From Gammaproteobacteria bacterium (GTDB taxonomy: Bacteria > Pseudomonadota > Gammaproteobacteria > GCA-001735895): DNA of 51,895 bases. Below the pieces are notes generated by a model, which saw only the letters and a program-made list of their open reading frames with translations, was not told where the DNA came from and did not search any database. Each line of letters starts with the position of its first letter. Position 1 is the stretch's first letter. Made by a program: the position numbers and the translations under genes. The DNA lies in NCBI GenBank assembly GCA_024229615.1, contig JAAESG010000324.1, forward strand, positions 1 through 51,895. Reading direction: 5' to 3'. This document shows, one piece after another, positions 1 to 10,338 of this stretch.

Positions 1-1
1 A

Positions 2-88
2 CCGGACAAACGGTGAAAGTTTTCGCGAATGCCTCGGCGGCTACGCCGCCTGCGGTTTACTTCGCTAAAACTTTCACCGTTTGTCCGG
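2..88. repeat. Long imperfect inverted repeat (28-bp arms, one mismatch) with nested GGCGGC/GCCGCC hairpin
   Basis: Left arm ccggacaaacggtgaaagttttcgcgaa (2-29) is the reverse complement of ttcgctaaaactttcaccgtttgtccgg (61-88) except one base; inner GGCGGC-TAC-GCCGCC at 36-50. Confidence 0.85.
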
Positions 89-285
89 CCTTGACGCTTA
101 TTGAGCATTTAAACTCCGGATATGTTTCGAAAATCGATGCTTTCGGTCTTATGTAAGTGTCATTGGGGCCGGTAACAAATGAGTCTCGCTTGATTCAATC
201 TCGAGATCCTTGTTTTCTCCAGGGAGACCCGTAAGCGGGGATCTTGCAATGACGGCGCTTTTTTAGATTTCCGCTTCCGCGGCCC

Positions 286-301
286 CCCAGCGTGCGCTGG
301 G
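286..301. repeat. Short perfect palindrome CCCAGCG-TG-CGCTGGG in a REP-like intergenic region
   Basis: Read directly; adjacent stretch agacccgtaagcggggatcttgcaatgacgg resembles REP-type sequences. Confidence 0.5.
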
Positions 302-498
302 TTGACGTATCGGAGTGACATTTCTAATTGTTGCGTCGATCGGTTGAGCTGACAGTCGGTTTTTGCCTCTCACCAAAAATATCTGGGTGTCCGCTTTGCC
401 ATTTTGCCAGCATCACGTTTCTATTCTGAAAACCTGTTTACTGGAAGGTATCTCATTTTACACGGTGGTTTAGTGTATCGTAATTACGTTTCCCCGGT

Positions 499-972
499 TT
501 AAATCCAGCGCCTGACTCGTAGCTTGTAGTCGAGATATGGCGCGCCGAATTTATGCTCGAGATACGCTTCTTCGCGTTTGATAACGAGGTGTTGCAAAAA
601 GTATATCGTCGGTAGCAGACTGCAAACCACCCACCAACTGTTCAATATCACACCGATGCCGAGGGTGGCGATACAGAACGACAGGTAAATGGGGTTGCGG
701 CTGTAGCGGAATACACCCCTCTGAATGATCGTGGTTGTCGGATGCCAGGGTTCGACGTGAGTCTTTGCCCTGAAAAAGTGGAGTAAGGTAATCGTGGCGA
801 GCAACAGGGCCGCGACAATCAGTGCTGTTCCCGTCAGCCACAAGGATTCGCCTGCTACGATCGGCAGTGAGAATAAGCCTTCTATCAGGTAGGCGCAGCC
901 GATGATCGCGAGAACCAGCAGTGGTGGCGGAAACTTCAAACCTGGCCCACGCTTGTCCTCGGGTTCAGACAT
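499..972 (-). CDS. Isoprenylcysteine carboxyl methyltransferase / PEMT-like membrane methyltransferase
   Basis: Multi-TM protein with RYSRNPIYLS...KREEAYLEHKFGAPYLDYKLRVRRWI pattern. Confidence 0.75.
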   Translation of the reverse strand: MSEPEDKRGPGLKFPPPLLVLAIIGCAYLIEGLFSLPIVAGESLWLTGTALIVAALLLATITLLHFFRAKTHVEPWHPTTTIIQRGVFRYSRNPIYLSFCIATLGIGVILNSWWVVCSLLPTIYFLQHLVIKREEAYLEHKFGAPYLDYKLRVRRWI

Positions 973-986
973 TGAAAACTACGTGA

Positions 987-1673
987 TTAACTACCCTTTG
1001 GACGGCCTTTAGGCAAGCGGGTCGCGCGGCGGCCACTAAGTTTTTCGATTTTACGCGCAAATTTGTTGTCCCCCAGGACCCATCCCTTCAGCGTGGACTC
1101 GGTGATCTGGTCGACCAGTGGAGCGCTGAGTTTTTGTCTAAACAGGGCGCGATAAGTCATTGCCCGTTGTTTGTCATCGCTGCCGAGATCGAGGTATTGC
1201 TTGTGCATGCTGAGCATTTCGTCGGTTTGGCCGAGCGCATTGTGGGCATAGCTACTCCAGCGATAATCTCCCGGCTTCTTGACCAGGCCGTTGCGCACCG
1301 GGTTCGACTCAATGTAACGGCTACAGCTTAGCAGATATTCCCTGCTGTCAATAACTGTGGCCCTGTAGCGCCCCTCCCACAGAGTGCCGTTGCCGTTGTA
1401 AGACTCGTTGTAATATTGTACGTAATTTCTTCCAATGGACTGGATTGCGCGGGAAACACTGTCGAGATTCTGTGGGCTCGCGAGTATATGCACATGGTCC
1501 GGCATCAGCACGAAGGCATGTACCTTGAGTTTGTAATTATACGCCGCGGCATCCAGGCAATCATGAAAATATTGGTAATCCTGATCCTCGAAGAAGATCT
1601 TTTGCCGATCTCTACCCTGCTGAATGATATGTTGCGGCTGATTTTTTATCGCGTACCGCGGTAATCTGGCCAT
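987..1673 (-). mobile_element. REP-associated tyrosine transposase (RAYT, Y1_Tnp family)
   Basis: HUH motif MPDHVHIL, GTLWEGRYRATVIDSREYLLSCSRYIESNPVRNGLV, YRWSSY. Confidence 0.9.
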
Positions 1674-1771
1674 GAAAAATACTCGTTAACTGGCAAAAGA
1701 GTTGCATTTTAGCACTTACAAATCATTTTTCCCCAATTGTTTAAATAAATGACAAAATTTTGACGCTTTGC

Positions 1772-3769
1772 CTAAATGTGGTCGCGAGGGATCGCCATTT
1801 CGTCCCAATCGCGTTGATTTACCAGTTCGTCACCTTCATAGGCACGTACGGTTGCCTTGATGTAAAAGTTATCAGCATCACATCGAAATTCACTTTCAGA
1901 CTCGGTTCGAATTGACCAGTCGCCCCGATGCATCCAGCAGATATAGCGACTCAATGCACGGTGGCTGAGTGGATCATCGGCCGCGATAGTCCAGCGCTCG
2001 TCGTGCCGATGCCGGGTGCACATACCGTGATCTGGCACTTCGATTTCACCGCTGTCATCGATGACTCGATAATGTGATTCACCGGTCTGGAAATTCCGTT
2101 CTATCCAGCGCCGACTGAGCCCGGTTTCATTGTTTTTGTACTCTGGTAGCGGGTTTTCATCTTTAGGCTCCGCCTGTTCAAAAACATCGATTCCGGCCCT
2201 GACCGGCAGGGTAATGACCGAATCTGGGCCCAATTTTATGGTTGCGATAACCGCTTCCGGCGGTGGCATGATCATCGGCCAGTAGCTGGTCGAAAGCGCA
2301 ACGCGCATTTTGTGGCCGCGCATGAAACGATAACCGCATTCATTGAGTTCAATTTCAACCGATTCCGATTTGCCGGGCGTCATCGGCACGGGATTTTCAT
2401 TTCCATTACGATGTGCGAGGTTCAATACGCCCCAGCTAACCCGGGAAACTTCGCCATTTGGGTGAATATCGTTCAGGCGTACTGCGATATTCCCGAGTGG
2501 TTTATCGATAGATATTTTTAATCGTATGCGGGGTCGACCGAGGATCTCAATCGGCTGATGTAACTTTCCGCTATCGAATACCAGCGAACCGGAATCGTCC
2601 CGGCGCTGATCTGCGGGCATCTCTCCGTCGGCTTTCAGGGTAAAAAACTCGCCACAACTGGTGCCACAATCCTGCGGTGATTCCATCGGTTTTTCACGCG
2701 TTCTTCCGGGAATATCGAGTAACTGCCGATTCGGTGCGAGATAATAATTGCGTTCGCGCGTGTCGCGTGCCGGCAATTCCGCCTCGGCGACCCAGCGACC
2801 GGGTTCTACTTCGTGATGCAGCAGTGGGCGGGCGTCTTCGAGGATGTAGGCGCGGTAGGCGGGTAGTTTCTCGACGTCGTTGTCGATACCCTTGAGCCAC
2901 TTGTCCCACCAGTTGATGGCTTCCTTGAGATAATCGAGGCGCGGCTTCGGCATTGCAAAGTGCGGGTACTTGTGAATCCATGGGCCATTGATCGCTTTGG
3001 CATTTTTAAGATGGGCCGCTGCCGCCGCTGGTGCGTTGACGTAACCATCCGCCCAACCCGAGATTACCAGTACGGGTATCTCAATATCGTCATAGTTTTC
3101 ACTTATCGATCCATGCTTCCAGTAGTCGTCTTTGCGCTGATGCGCGAGCCAGTTAGCCAGCGGAAATGGCTGGGTGTTGAGTCGTTGCAACCAGGTTTCG
3201 CGCCAGTTCTCCCCGACCAGTTCCGGATCGGGTGGTCGGGATGCGTAACACAGCATTGTGCTCGACCAGAAAAAATTGGAGTAGAGCATGCAGCCGTTCT
3301 TGTAATGGACGTCGTCGTTGTAACGATCGACCGAGCTACCTATTGAGATGACGGCTTTTAGCGCCTGTGGTTTTAATGCTGCTATTTGCAGGCTATTGAA
3401 TCCACCCCAGGAGATACCCATCATGCCGAGATTACCATCGCACCAGGTCTGACTGGCAATCCACTCAATCACCTCACAGCCGTCGGCAAGCTCGCGCTCC
3501 GAGTACTCGTCGTCCCAGTCGCCGTCAGATTCCCCACTGCCGGAGATATCAACGCGTACCCCGACATAACCCGCTTCCGCGAAAGCCGGGTAGTTACATT
3601 CGTCGCGTTGCGAAGTGCCATCGCGCTTGCGATAGGGAAGGTATTCGAGAATTGCCGGTGCGGGTGTTTTGGCGGCCTTGTTCGGCATCCAGATGCGAGC
3701 GGATAACTTACGTCCGTCAGACAATGGAATCCACTCGTTTTCCAGTACCTTGAAACCCGCTTTTTTCAT
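1772..3769 (-). CDS. CocE/NonD family alpha/beta hydrolase (X-Pro dipeptidyl-peptidase-like)
   Basis: GMMGISWGGFNSLQIAALKP nucleophile elbow, N-terminal IPLSDGRKLSARIWMP, C-terminal jelly-roll region. Confidence 0.85.
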   Translation of the reverse strand: MKKAGFKVLENEWIPLSDGRKLSARIWMPNKAAKTPAPAILEYLPYRKRDGTSQRDECNYPAFAEAGYVGVRVDISGSGESDGDWDDEYSERELADGCEVIEWIASQTWCDGNLGMMGISWGGFNSLQIAALKPQALKAVISIGSSVDRYNDDVHYKNGCMLYSNFFWSSTMLCYASRPPDPELVGENWRETWLQRLNTQPFPLANWLAHQRKDDYWKHGSISENYDDIEIPVLVISGWADGYVNAPAAAAAHLKNAKAINGPWIHKYPHFAMPKPRLDYLKEAINWWDKWLKGIDNDVEKLPAYRAYILEDARPLLHHEVEPGRWVAEAELPARDTRERNYYLAPNRQLLDIPGRTREKPMESPQDCGTSCGEFFTLKADGEMPADQRRDDSGSLVFDSGKLHQPIEILGRPRIRLKISIDKPLGNIAVRLNDIHPNGEVSRVSWGVLNLAHRNGNENPVPMTPGKSESVEIELNECGYRFMRGHKMRVALSTSYWPMIMPPPEAVIATIKLGPDSVITLPVRAGIDVFEQAEPKDENPLPEYKNNETGLSRRWIERNFQTGESHYRVIDDSGEIEVPDHGMCTRHRHDERWTIAADDPLSHRALSRYICWMHRGDWSIRTESESEFRCDADNFYIKATVRAYEGDELVNQRDWDEMAIPRDHI

Positions 3770-3859
3770 TTTTCTTTACCCACCGCAATCAGAAATGATA
3801 TTTTGCCTGCCCGAACAGGGCCCGGGCAAGCGTCATGGCGGTAAAGTGTAGCAGGATGG

Positions 3860-5524
3860 CTAGAGTAATGGACCCGCTGAAACCAGTTTCTTGCCGCCGT
3901 CGGTATCGGTGTATTGCTCGAAATTATCGATAAACAGCGATGCCAGTTTGCTGGCTTTAGTGCCCCATTCGGAAACGTCTTCGTAACTATTACGAGGATC
4001 GAGGATTTTCGCGTCGACCGAGGGCAGGTTGCCTGGGACACTCAGATTGAACACCGGCAGGGTTTCGCTGGCCGCAGAATCGATCGAGCCGTCCAGAATC
4101 GCGTCGATGATCGCGCGCGTGGCCTTGATTGAAATCCGTTTACCGCTGCCATCCCAACCGGTATTCACGAGATAAGCTCGGCTACCGAACTGATCCATTT
4201 TCCGGTTTAACACCTCGGCATACCGGGTCGGATGCAAAGACAGAAAGGCTTTACCAAAGCAAGCCGAGAAAGTCGGTGTGGGCTCGGTGATGCCGCGCTC
4301 GGTACCCGCGAGTTTGGCGGTAAAACCGGACAGGAAATAATACTGCGCCTGCTCCGGGGTTAACCTTGCAACCGGAGGCAATACGCCAAAGGCGTCGGCC
4401 GTAAGAAAAATAACCCGGTTGGCGTGCCCCGCTCTGGAAACCGGTTTGACGATGTTGTCGATGTGATAAATAGGATAGGAGACGCGCGTATTTTCTGTTT
4501 TACTGCCGTCACGGTAGTCGATGCTGCTGTCATCTCTGACCACGACATTTTCCAGCAACGCATCACGGCGAATCGCACGGTAGATATCGGGTTCATCGGT
4601 GGCATTCAGATCGATGACCTTGGCATAGCAACCACCCTCGAAGTTGAAGATACCGTCGTCGTCCCAGCCATGCTCATCGTCGCCTATCAGGCGGCGCTTG
4701 GGATCGGTCGACAGGGTTGTTTTGCCGGTTCCCGACAGGCCGAAGAAAATGGCTACGTCACCGTCTTCCCCGACGTTAGCGGAACAATGCATGGAAGGCA
4801 TACCCCTGAGAGGCAGCAGGTAATTCATCATCGAGAACATGCCCTTCTTCATTTCGCCGCCATACCAGGTACCGCCGATAATCTGCATACCCTCGGTCAT
4901 GTTGAACGCTACGAAGTTTTCCGAGTTCAGCCCCATGGTCCGGTAATTCGAGTTGGATGTCTTCGAGCCGTTCAGAACCACGAAGTCGGGTTCATAATCG
5001 GTCAATTCTTCGACGTTCGGGCGGATGAACATGTTGGTTACAAAATGCGCCTGCCAGGCAACTTCGGTGACGAATCGAACCTTGAGACGACTCTCGGGAT
5101 TGGCACCGCAGAAAGTGTCGACGACGAACAACTTTTTACCCGATAGTTGTTTACTCACCAGTTGGTGCAGCGAACTCCAGGTCTCGTTGTCGATGGGTTT
5201 GTTGTCGTTATCCCCCTGGTCAGACCACCAGATTTTGTCCCGAGTCGTGTCGTCCCGTACCAGGTACTTGTCTTTCGGCGAGCGGCCGGTAAAGTCTCCG
5301 GTGTCGACGGCGATTGCTCCCGAATCGGTCTGCGTGCCAATTTCGAATCCGGCCAGATTATCTGCTGTTTCTTCCGTGAACAGGGTTTCGTAACTCGGAT
5401 TATAGAGAATCTCTACGCTGTCGAGAATGCCGTATGGTGATAGATCCGGGGTAGAGGTCATATTACTTTCGATTAATTTTGCGGGAGTCGACATGTTGTA
5501 AATGCTCGAAAATTTGTAAATCAA
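3860..5524 (-). CDS. pckA: ATP-dependent phosphoenolpyruvate carboxykinase (start probably at 5494 or 5461)
   Basis: [52 protein letters not shown] motifs. Confidence 0.95.
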   Translation of the reverse strand: MIYKFSSIYNMSTPAKLIESNMTSTPDLSPYGILDSVEILYNPSYETLFTEETADNLAGFEIGTQTDSGAIAVDTGDFTGRSPKDKYLVRDDTTRDKIWWSDQGDNDNKPIDNETWSSLHQLVSKQLSGKKLFVVDTFCGANPESRLKVRFVTEVAWQAHFVTNMFIRPNVEELTDYEPDFVVLNGSKTSNSNYRTMGLNSENFVAFNMTEGMQIIGGTWYGGEMKKGMFSMMNYLLPLRGMPSMHCSANVGEDGDVAIFFGLSGTGKTTLSTDPKRRLIGDDEHGWDDDGIFNFEGGCYAKVIDLNATDEPDIYRAIRRDALLENVVVRDDSSIDYRDGSKTENTRVSYPIYHIDNIVKPVSRAGHANRVIFLTADAFGVLPPVARLTPEQAQYYFLSGFTAKLAGTERGITEPTPTFSACFGKAFLSLHPTRYAEVLNRKMDQFGSRAYLVNTGWDGSGKRISIKATRAIIDAILDGSIDSAASETLPVFNLSVPGNLPSVDAKILDPRNSYEDVSEWGTKASKLASLFIDNFEQYTDTDGGKKLVSAGPLL

Positions 5525-5628
5525 ACAGTATATAAGATTAGCTAAATCACAAGAACCAACAGTTAGCTATAAACATATAAACTAAGTATCCTCGAAAAAC
5601 CAAATCTGCCCCGTGATCTGGCGCACAC

Positions 5629-6783
5629 TCAGGCCAGCAATTCGCGAAATACCTCGACGACCCGGTCGATTTGTCGCTTTTCGATCACCAGCGGCGGCAA
5701 AAGTCGAATCACGTTTGGACCTGCCGGCAGCGCGATGATGCGCCGCTCGAGCAATTGAGCCAGCTTGTCCTGCACTTTTTGTTTCAGTTCTATACCGATC
5801 ATCAGGCCAAGACGCCGCAGTGCACGAACCTGGCTGAGATCGGAGCTGTTGAGTTGGGTTTCAAAATAATCACCAAGCTCGGCGGCGCGATGCGCCAGGT
5901 TATCGCTCTGGTAGACATCGATCGCGGCCAGCGCCGCTGCACAGGCCAGCGGATTGCCGCCGAAGGTCGTACCGTGTAGGCCCGGCTCGATCTGAATGTC
6001 GGCATTCAACAGGGTTGCGCCGATCGGTACACCTCCACCCATGGCCTTGGCCACGCACATGATGTCGGGTTGCAGGTCGAAGTGATCGCTGGCAAAGAAT
6101 TTACCCGTGCGGCAAAAGCCTGTTTGAATCTCGTCGATGATTAGCAGGACACCGCGATCCGTACACAGTTTGCGTGCCGCCGCGAGATACTCGGGCTGAA
6201 TCGGATTGACTCCGCCTTCGCCCTGTACCAGTTCGAACATGACAGCAGCGGTATTGTCGTCGACCGCGGCATCGAGCTTTTCAATCTTGTTGAAGGGTAC
6301 GTAGTCGAAGCCAGGTATCAGCGGCTGAAAGGCTTCGCGATACTTCGGCGTATAAGTCGCACTGACTGCTCCCATGGTACGACCATGAAAGCCACGCATC
6401 GCGGTGACGAAATTGGTGCGACCGCTATGCAGACGTGAAAACTTGAGCGCGGCCTCGATCGATTCGGCGCCCGAGTTACACAGGTATGCGCGGGTGAGAC
6501 TGGTCGGTGTCACTTCGACCAGTTTTTCGAGCAGTTTCGAGCGCACATCGTTGTACATGATATTGGGACAGGTGATCAGGGTTTCGGCCTGCTGCTTGAT
6601 TGCCTTCACCAGCCTGGGATGCGAGTGACCCAGTGAGGCGACCCCGATACCGCCAGCGCAGTCGATGTATTCCTGTCCTGCCTCATCGTAGAGGCTGGCG
6701 CCACTGCCGCGCACGGCGACGAGATCCCGTTTGGCCTGCAGGGGCACGCCGTACTCGTGTTCGAGGGTTTTGTAGTCAGTCAT
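5629..6783 (-). CDS. lysJ: Class III aminotransferase, acetylornithine / LysW-aminoadipate-semialdehyde aminotransferase type
   Basis: IIDEIQTGFCRTGKFFASDHFDLQPDIMCVAKAMGGGVPIGA; overlaps lysZ in the lysW operon. Confidence 0.85.
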   Translation of the reverse strand: MTDYKTLEHEYGVPLQAKRDLVAVRGSGASLYDEAGQEYIDCAGGIGVASLGHSHPRLVKAIKQQAETLITCPNIMYNDVRSKLLEKLVEVTPTSLTRAYLCNSGAESIEAALKFSRLHSGRTNFVTAMRGFHGRTMGAVSATYTPKYREAFQPLIPGFDYVPFNKIEKLDAAVDDNTAAVMFELVQGEGGVNPIQPEYLAAARKLCTDRGVLLIIDEIQTGFCRTGKFFASDHFDLQPDIMCVAKAMGGGVPIGATLLNADIQIEPGLHGTTFGGNPLACAAALAAIDVYQSDNLAHRAAELGDYFETQLNSSDLSQVRALRRLGLMIGIELKQKVQDKLAQLLERRIIALPAGPNVIRLLPPLVIEKRQIDRVVEVFRELLA

Positions 6784-7571
6784 GAAATATGTGTCCCGGC
6801 GCCCGCGAGCGCATCGATGATGGGTTGCGTGCCGCGGCCATCGGCGATGATGACCCTGGTTTTACCGCCCTGGCACAAGCGTGTCAAAGCCAGCAGTTTG
6901 CGTTTGATACGACCCTCGACACTGGCTTCCCGGCTGTGCAATTCACTGACACTCATTTTCCCAACCAGCGAAGACTCGTCTGCGGGGTCATCGAGGAATC
7001 CGGGTGCCTCGATCAGCTGGAGCACGGTGTCGATATCGAGTGCGCGCGCGATTTGGGTGACGATGTCATCGTTTTCCGAATTGATCGCGAATCCGTTTTC
7101 GTCAACGATCGGTATCGTCAAAACCGGGCAGTAGCCATTTTCCAGCAACAGGTTTAACAACGCGCTGTTGATGCTGCGCGGCTTGCCGGAAAGATCGCGC
7201 TTGATCAGGGTTTTCCCATTTTCACGCACACGTATACCCTTGTTACGCTCGCCCTGAACCAGACGACCATCGAGACCACTGAGGCCTACGGCATTGATCT
7301 CGCTGCGCTGACACAGTTCGACGATCTGCTTGTTGCGCAGACCGGAGTAACTCATCATGATGACGTCCAGGGCATCCTGATCGGAAAACACACTGCTGTA
7401 ACCCGACACCGAAGTCAGGATCGTTTTTTCGAGGCCGAGCCGCTGTGCCAGTTGATCGCGCAGGACGTTAGCGCCGTGCACGATGACAAACGGCTGTTCC
7501 AGCGTCGCCAGGTCGGAGATGGTGGCTTCCAGGTTGATCAGCTCGCCACCACCAATTTTTATCAGCATCAT
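6780..7571 (-). CDS. lysZ: LysW-aminoadipate/glutamate kinase (LysZ/ArgB-like amino acid kinase)
   Basis: MMLIKIGGGELINLEA...VHGAN; amino-acid kinase fold; operon context. Confidence 0.85.
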   Translation of the reverse strand: MMLIKIGGGELINLEATISDLATLEQPFVIVHGANVLRDQLAQRLGLEKTILTSVSGYSSVFSDQDALDVIMMSYSGLRNKQIVELCQRSEINAVGLSGLDGRLVQGERNKGIRVRENGKTLIKRDLSGKPRSINSALLNLLLENGYCPVLTIPIVDENGFAINSENDDIVTQIARALDIDTVLQLIEAPGFLDDPADESSLVGKMSVSELHSREASVEGRIKRKLLALTRLCQGGKTRVIIADGRGTQPIIDALAGAGTHIS

Positions 7572-8203
7572 AGTTTTATCGTCGTGTTGTTATCGATCCG
7601 CGACCAGCCCGCTTCGCCGGCGAAAGGTCGAGAGCATACCAGATGCAGGTCCCGATCACGCTTCTGGTACATCTGGAAGTATTCCGGGTCCTCGCTATAG
7701 CTGGTGGACAGGCAGCTCTGTTCGCCGTCGGAGAGGATGATATTCATCGCGCGTACATAGCTGCTGCGTTTTTTGATGATTTCGACGGCCTTGTCGGTTG
7801 CGGCGTAAATATCGCCCTTGTCGAAGCGTCGAATATAGTTGTAGATTTTTTCGGCACCGATGCGGCCTTCCGACTTGATGCGCACGCCGCGCAATTCACC
7901 GTTAAATACGAACACCGATTCACCGTCGGAAAAGGGCATGTTGTTTTCGACTGCGATACCTTCATCACGAAATGCACTGCGAGCGTGCACCAGCAGTAGA
8001 TGGGTCTCTCCGAATTGATTCAAATCGTCTTCCCAGATGGGTCGGATATCGTGGTACTGATGCCAGCCACTCGCGTCGCGCCAGGCACAGCCCCAGCCGT
8101 GACCCTGAAACTCGCGACTGTCGCGGGATAATTCGGCAAAGGCCTGAAGCAGGTGTGCAATCTGAAATTGCGATTCGGCGCGAACGTAGAGAATGCGGCA
8201 CAT
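7568..8203 (-). CDS. Class II glutamine amidotransferase (YafJ/EgtC-like Ntn hydrolase) embedded in the lysW operon
   Basis: Starts Met-Cys (candidate catalytic Cys2), HGWGCAW, LLVHARSA, FVFNGELRG; 4-nt overlap with lysZ. Confidence 0.85.
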   Translation of the reverse strand: MCRILYVRAESQFQIAHLLQAFAELSRDSREFQGHGWGCAWRDASGWHQYHDIRPIWEDDLNQFGETHLLLVHARSAFRDEGIAVENNMPFSDGESVFVFNGELRGVRIKSEGRIGAEKIYNYIRRFDKGDIYAATDKAVEIIKKRSSYVRAMNIILSDGEQSCLSTSYSEDPEYFQMYQKRDRDLHLVCSRPFAGEAGWSRIDNNTTIKL

Positions 8204-8215
8204 GCCGGTTTTCGA

Positions 8216-9238
8216 TCAGGGGTGTAACCCGGGGAATTCGAGCCCCGTGGTTTCATCGAATCCTTGCGCGATGTTAAATGCCTGCACCGCCTGACCTGCC
8301 GCACCTTTCATCAGGTTGTCGAGTGCGCTGATTACCACCAGGCGGTTGCTCAGCGGGTCGCGTTCGAAGCCGATGTCGCAGTAATTGCTGCCCGCCAGGA
8401 TCTTCGGTTCAGGGTAACGATGGATGCCGCTGCGTTCCTTGACAATACGGATAAACGGTTCGTTGCCGTAGGCGCCACGATAAAGTTTCCAGATGTCTTT
8501 CTCTTCCAGATCCTGGTTGAGGAAGACATGACAGGTAGCGAGGATCCCACGCACCATTTCGATCGAGGTCGCCGAGAAATGGATATTGTCAGCGCCCAGT
8601 TCCTGCTGGATTTCGCCGAGGTGGCGATGAGCGGTCGGTTTATAGGAACGCACCGCGCCGCTGCGTTCCGGATGGTGGCTGCCTTCGCTGACGGCGTTGC
8701 CGCCCTGGCTGGAACCCGCTTTCACTTCGACCACGGCGGATTCGACGACGCCTGCCTGATACAACGGGTGCAGTGCCAGAATCGTCGCGGTTGCATTACA
8801 GCCGGCGCCGGAGATGCGTTTCGCGTTTTTCAGTTTGTCGCGATGCAGTTCTGCAATGCCGTAAACGAAATCGACGAGCTTGTGCGCGCAGCTGTGCGAT
8901 TTGCCATACCAGGTTTCGTAGGCGCTATTGTCGCGTAGGCGAAAATCGGCCGAAAGATCGATCAAGGTTTCGGCAAGGTCTTCAAACTCGGACAATCGAT
9001 TCATCATCTGACCGTGGGGCAGGCCGAGGAACAATACGTCGCAGGGCTCCAGTTCGGCGATGGGTACAAATTTCAGTTTGCAGATTTTACGCAGGTTCGG
9101 GTGTACGCTCGAGACCAGCTTGCCGGCGTGACGCTCTGAAGTCACCTGCCCGATTTCTACCTCTGGATGGAACAACAGGATGCGCAGCAAATCGCCACCG
9201 GTATAGCCCGAGGCGCCGACGATAGAAACTCTGATCAT
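8216..9238 (-). CDS. lysY: N-acetyl-gamma-glutamyl-phosphate / LysW-aminoadipyl-phosphate reductase
   Basis: [58 protein letters not shown]. Confidence 0.88.
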   Translation of the reverse strand: MIRVSIVGASGYTGGDLLRILLFHPEVEIGQVTSERHAGKLVSSVHPNLRKICKLKFVPIAELEPCDVLFLGLPHGQMMNRLSEFEDLAETLIDLSADFRLRDNSAYETWYGKSHSCAHKLVDFVYGIAELHRDKLKNAKRISGAGCNATATILALHPLYQAGVVESAVVEVKAGSSQGGNAVSEGSHHPERSGAVRSYKPTAHRHLGEIQQELGADNIHFSATSIEMVRGILATCHVFLNQDLEEKDIWKLYRGAYGNEPFIRIVKERSGIHRYPEPKILAGSNYCDIGFERDPLSNRLVVISALDNLMKGAAGQAVQAFNIAQGFDETTGLEFPGLHP

Positions 9239-10071
9239 TTTTTTACCAAACCAACGATATAGTTTGCGACTACCTGCGGGATATCAACGCCGGTGGTGTC
9301 GATGCTGTTGCGAAATTCCATGGTGTAGTTGACTTCGTTGACCAGCAATTCCTGTTCGCATTCAAACAGATCGACTGCGACGATGCCGCCACCGACCGCT
9401 TTAGCCGCGGCGAGTGAGATTTCAGCCACTTCCGGCGTAACTTCGCATTTGCTCGCCTGCGCACCACGTGCGGTGTTGGTGATCCAGTGGTCCGAACTGC
9501 GGTAAATGGCGGCGATACAATCGTCGCCGACGACGAAACTGCGAATGTCACGACCCTGTTTTTCAATATATTGCTGTATATAGAAAATCGAATGGTGATA
9601 ACTGCCGAGAACGGTTTTGTGTTCAAGCACGGTTTCTGCGGCATCGCGGTCGTTGATCTTGGAGAGTAGTCTGCCCCAGGAACCGACCGCCGGTTTCAGT
9701 ACTACCGGGTAACCCAGGTCTTCGATGGCTTCAAGCGCGGATTCCTCGGTAAACGCGACCCTGCTCTGCGGTTGGGCGATTCCGTGGTCCTTGAGTGCCG
9801 CGGTCGTCAATAGCTTGTCTCCGCAGATCTGCGCGACCTTGTGGGAATTAACGCAGCAGACACCAGCGCTTTCGAACAGGCGTAAGGCGTGTAATGCGCG
9901 TGAATGATTGATCGAACGTTCGACCAGGATATCGATATCGGGGGCGCTGTGAAAATCCATGATCAGTTTACGATCGTCGATCATGACCGGCTCAACGCCG
10001 GTCTTATGAAAGGCCTCGATGAGTAGCTTTTCCTCTTTTCGGATCAGCGAATGCAGCAGACCGATTTTCAC
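9235..10071 (-). CDS. lysX: LysW-glutamate/aminoadipate ligase LysX (RimK-type ATP-grasp), GTG start
   Basis: [73 protein letters not shown] and [24 protein letters not shown] are LysX-like. Confidence 0.92.
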   Translation of the reverse strand: MKIGLLHSLIRKEEKLLIEAFHKTGVEPVMIDDRKLIMDFHSAPDIDILVERSINHSRALHALRLFESAGVCCVNSHKVAQICGDKLLTTAALKDHGIAQPQSRVAFTEESALEAIEDLGYPVVLKPAVGSWGRLLSKINDRDAAETVLEHKTVLGSYHHSIFYIQQYIEKQGRDIRSFVVGDDCIAAIYRSSDHWITNTARGAQASKCEVTPEVAEISLAAAKAVGGGIVAVDLFECEQELLVNEVNYTMEFRNSIDTTGVDIPQVVANYIVGLVKK

Positions 10072-10232
10072 TGACCCCAGTCCTCTTCGGCGGAAGGCGC
10101 TTCGGCCAGATCGACCGGATCGATATTTTTCAGTTCGAGTTCCGCGCCACAGTCTTCGCAGACCAGTAACTCACCCGCAATCGCATCATCGGCCACTTCG
10201 ACTTCGGCCGCACAAATCGGACATTCTCCCAT
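10068..10232 (-). CDS. lysW: Amino-group carrier protein LysW, 54 aa, absent from the ORF track; ends EEDWGQ
   Basis: Hand translation: [54 protein letters not shown]; CxxC...CxxC zinc ribbon, acidic protein, EDWG tail, GTGA overlap with lysX. Confidence 0.93.
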   Translation of the reverse strand: MGECPICAAEVEVADDAIAGELLVCEDCGAELELKNIDPVDLAEAPSAEEDWGQ

Positions 10233-10338
10233 GGTAATCCCCACCTGTTTATTGGAAAGTCGGGTATTTTATGCGTTTGCAGGCGTGCAGGGAAGCGGGT
10301 TTTAATGCCGTAATGTTAATCTCCCTGAAGGAGTACTA

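Noticed and set aside
4424-5146. 240-aa plus-strand ORF opposite pckA
   Set aside because: Antisense to a clearly conserved gene; composition looks like a shadow frame of GC-rich coding DNA.
8264-8938. 224-aa plus-strand ORF opposite lysY
   Set aside because: Shadow ORF; no recognisable domain, while the minus-strand reductase is unambiguous.
10019-10237. Plus-strand ORF covering lysW
   Set aside because: It is antisense to the real 54-aa LysW gene, which the ORF track missed.
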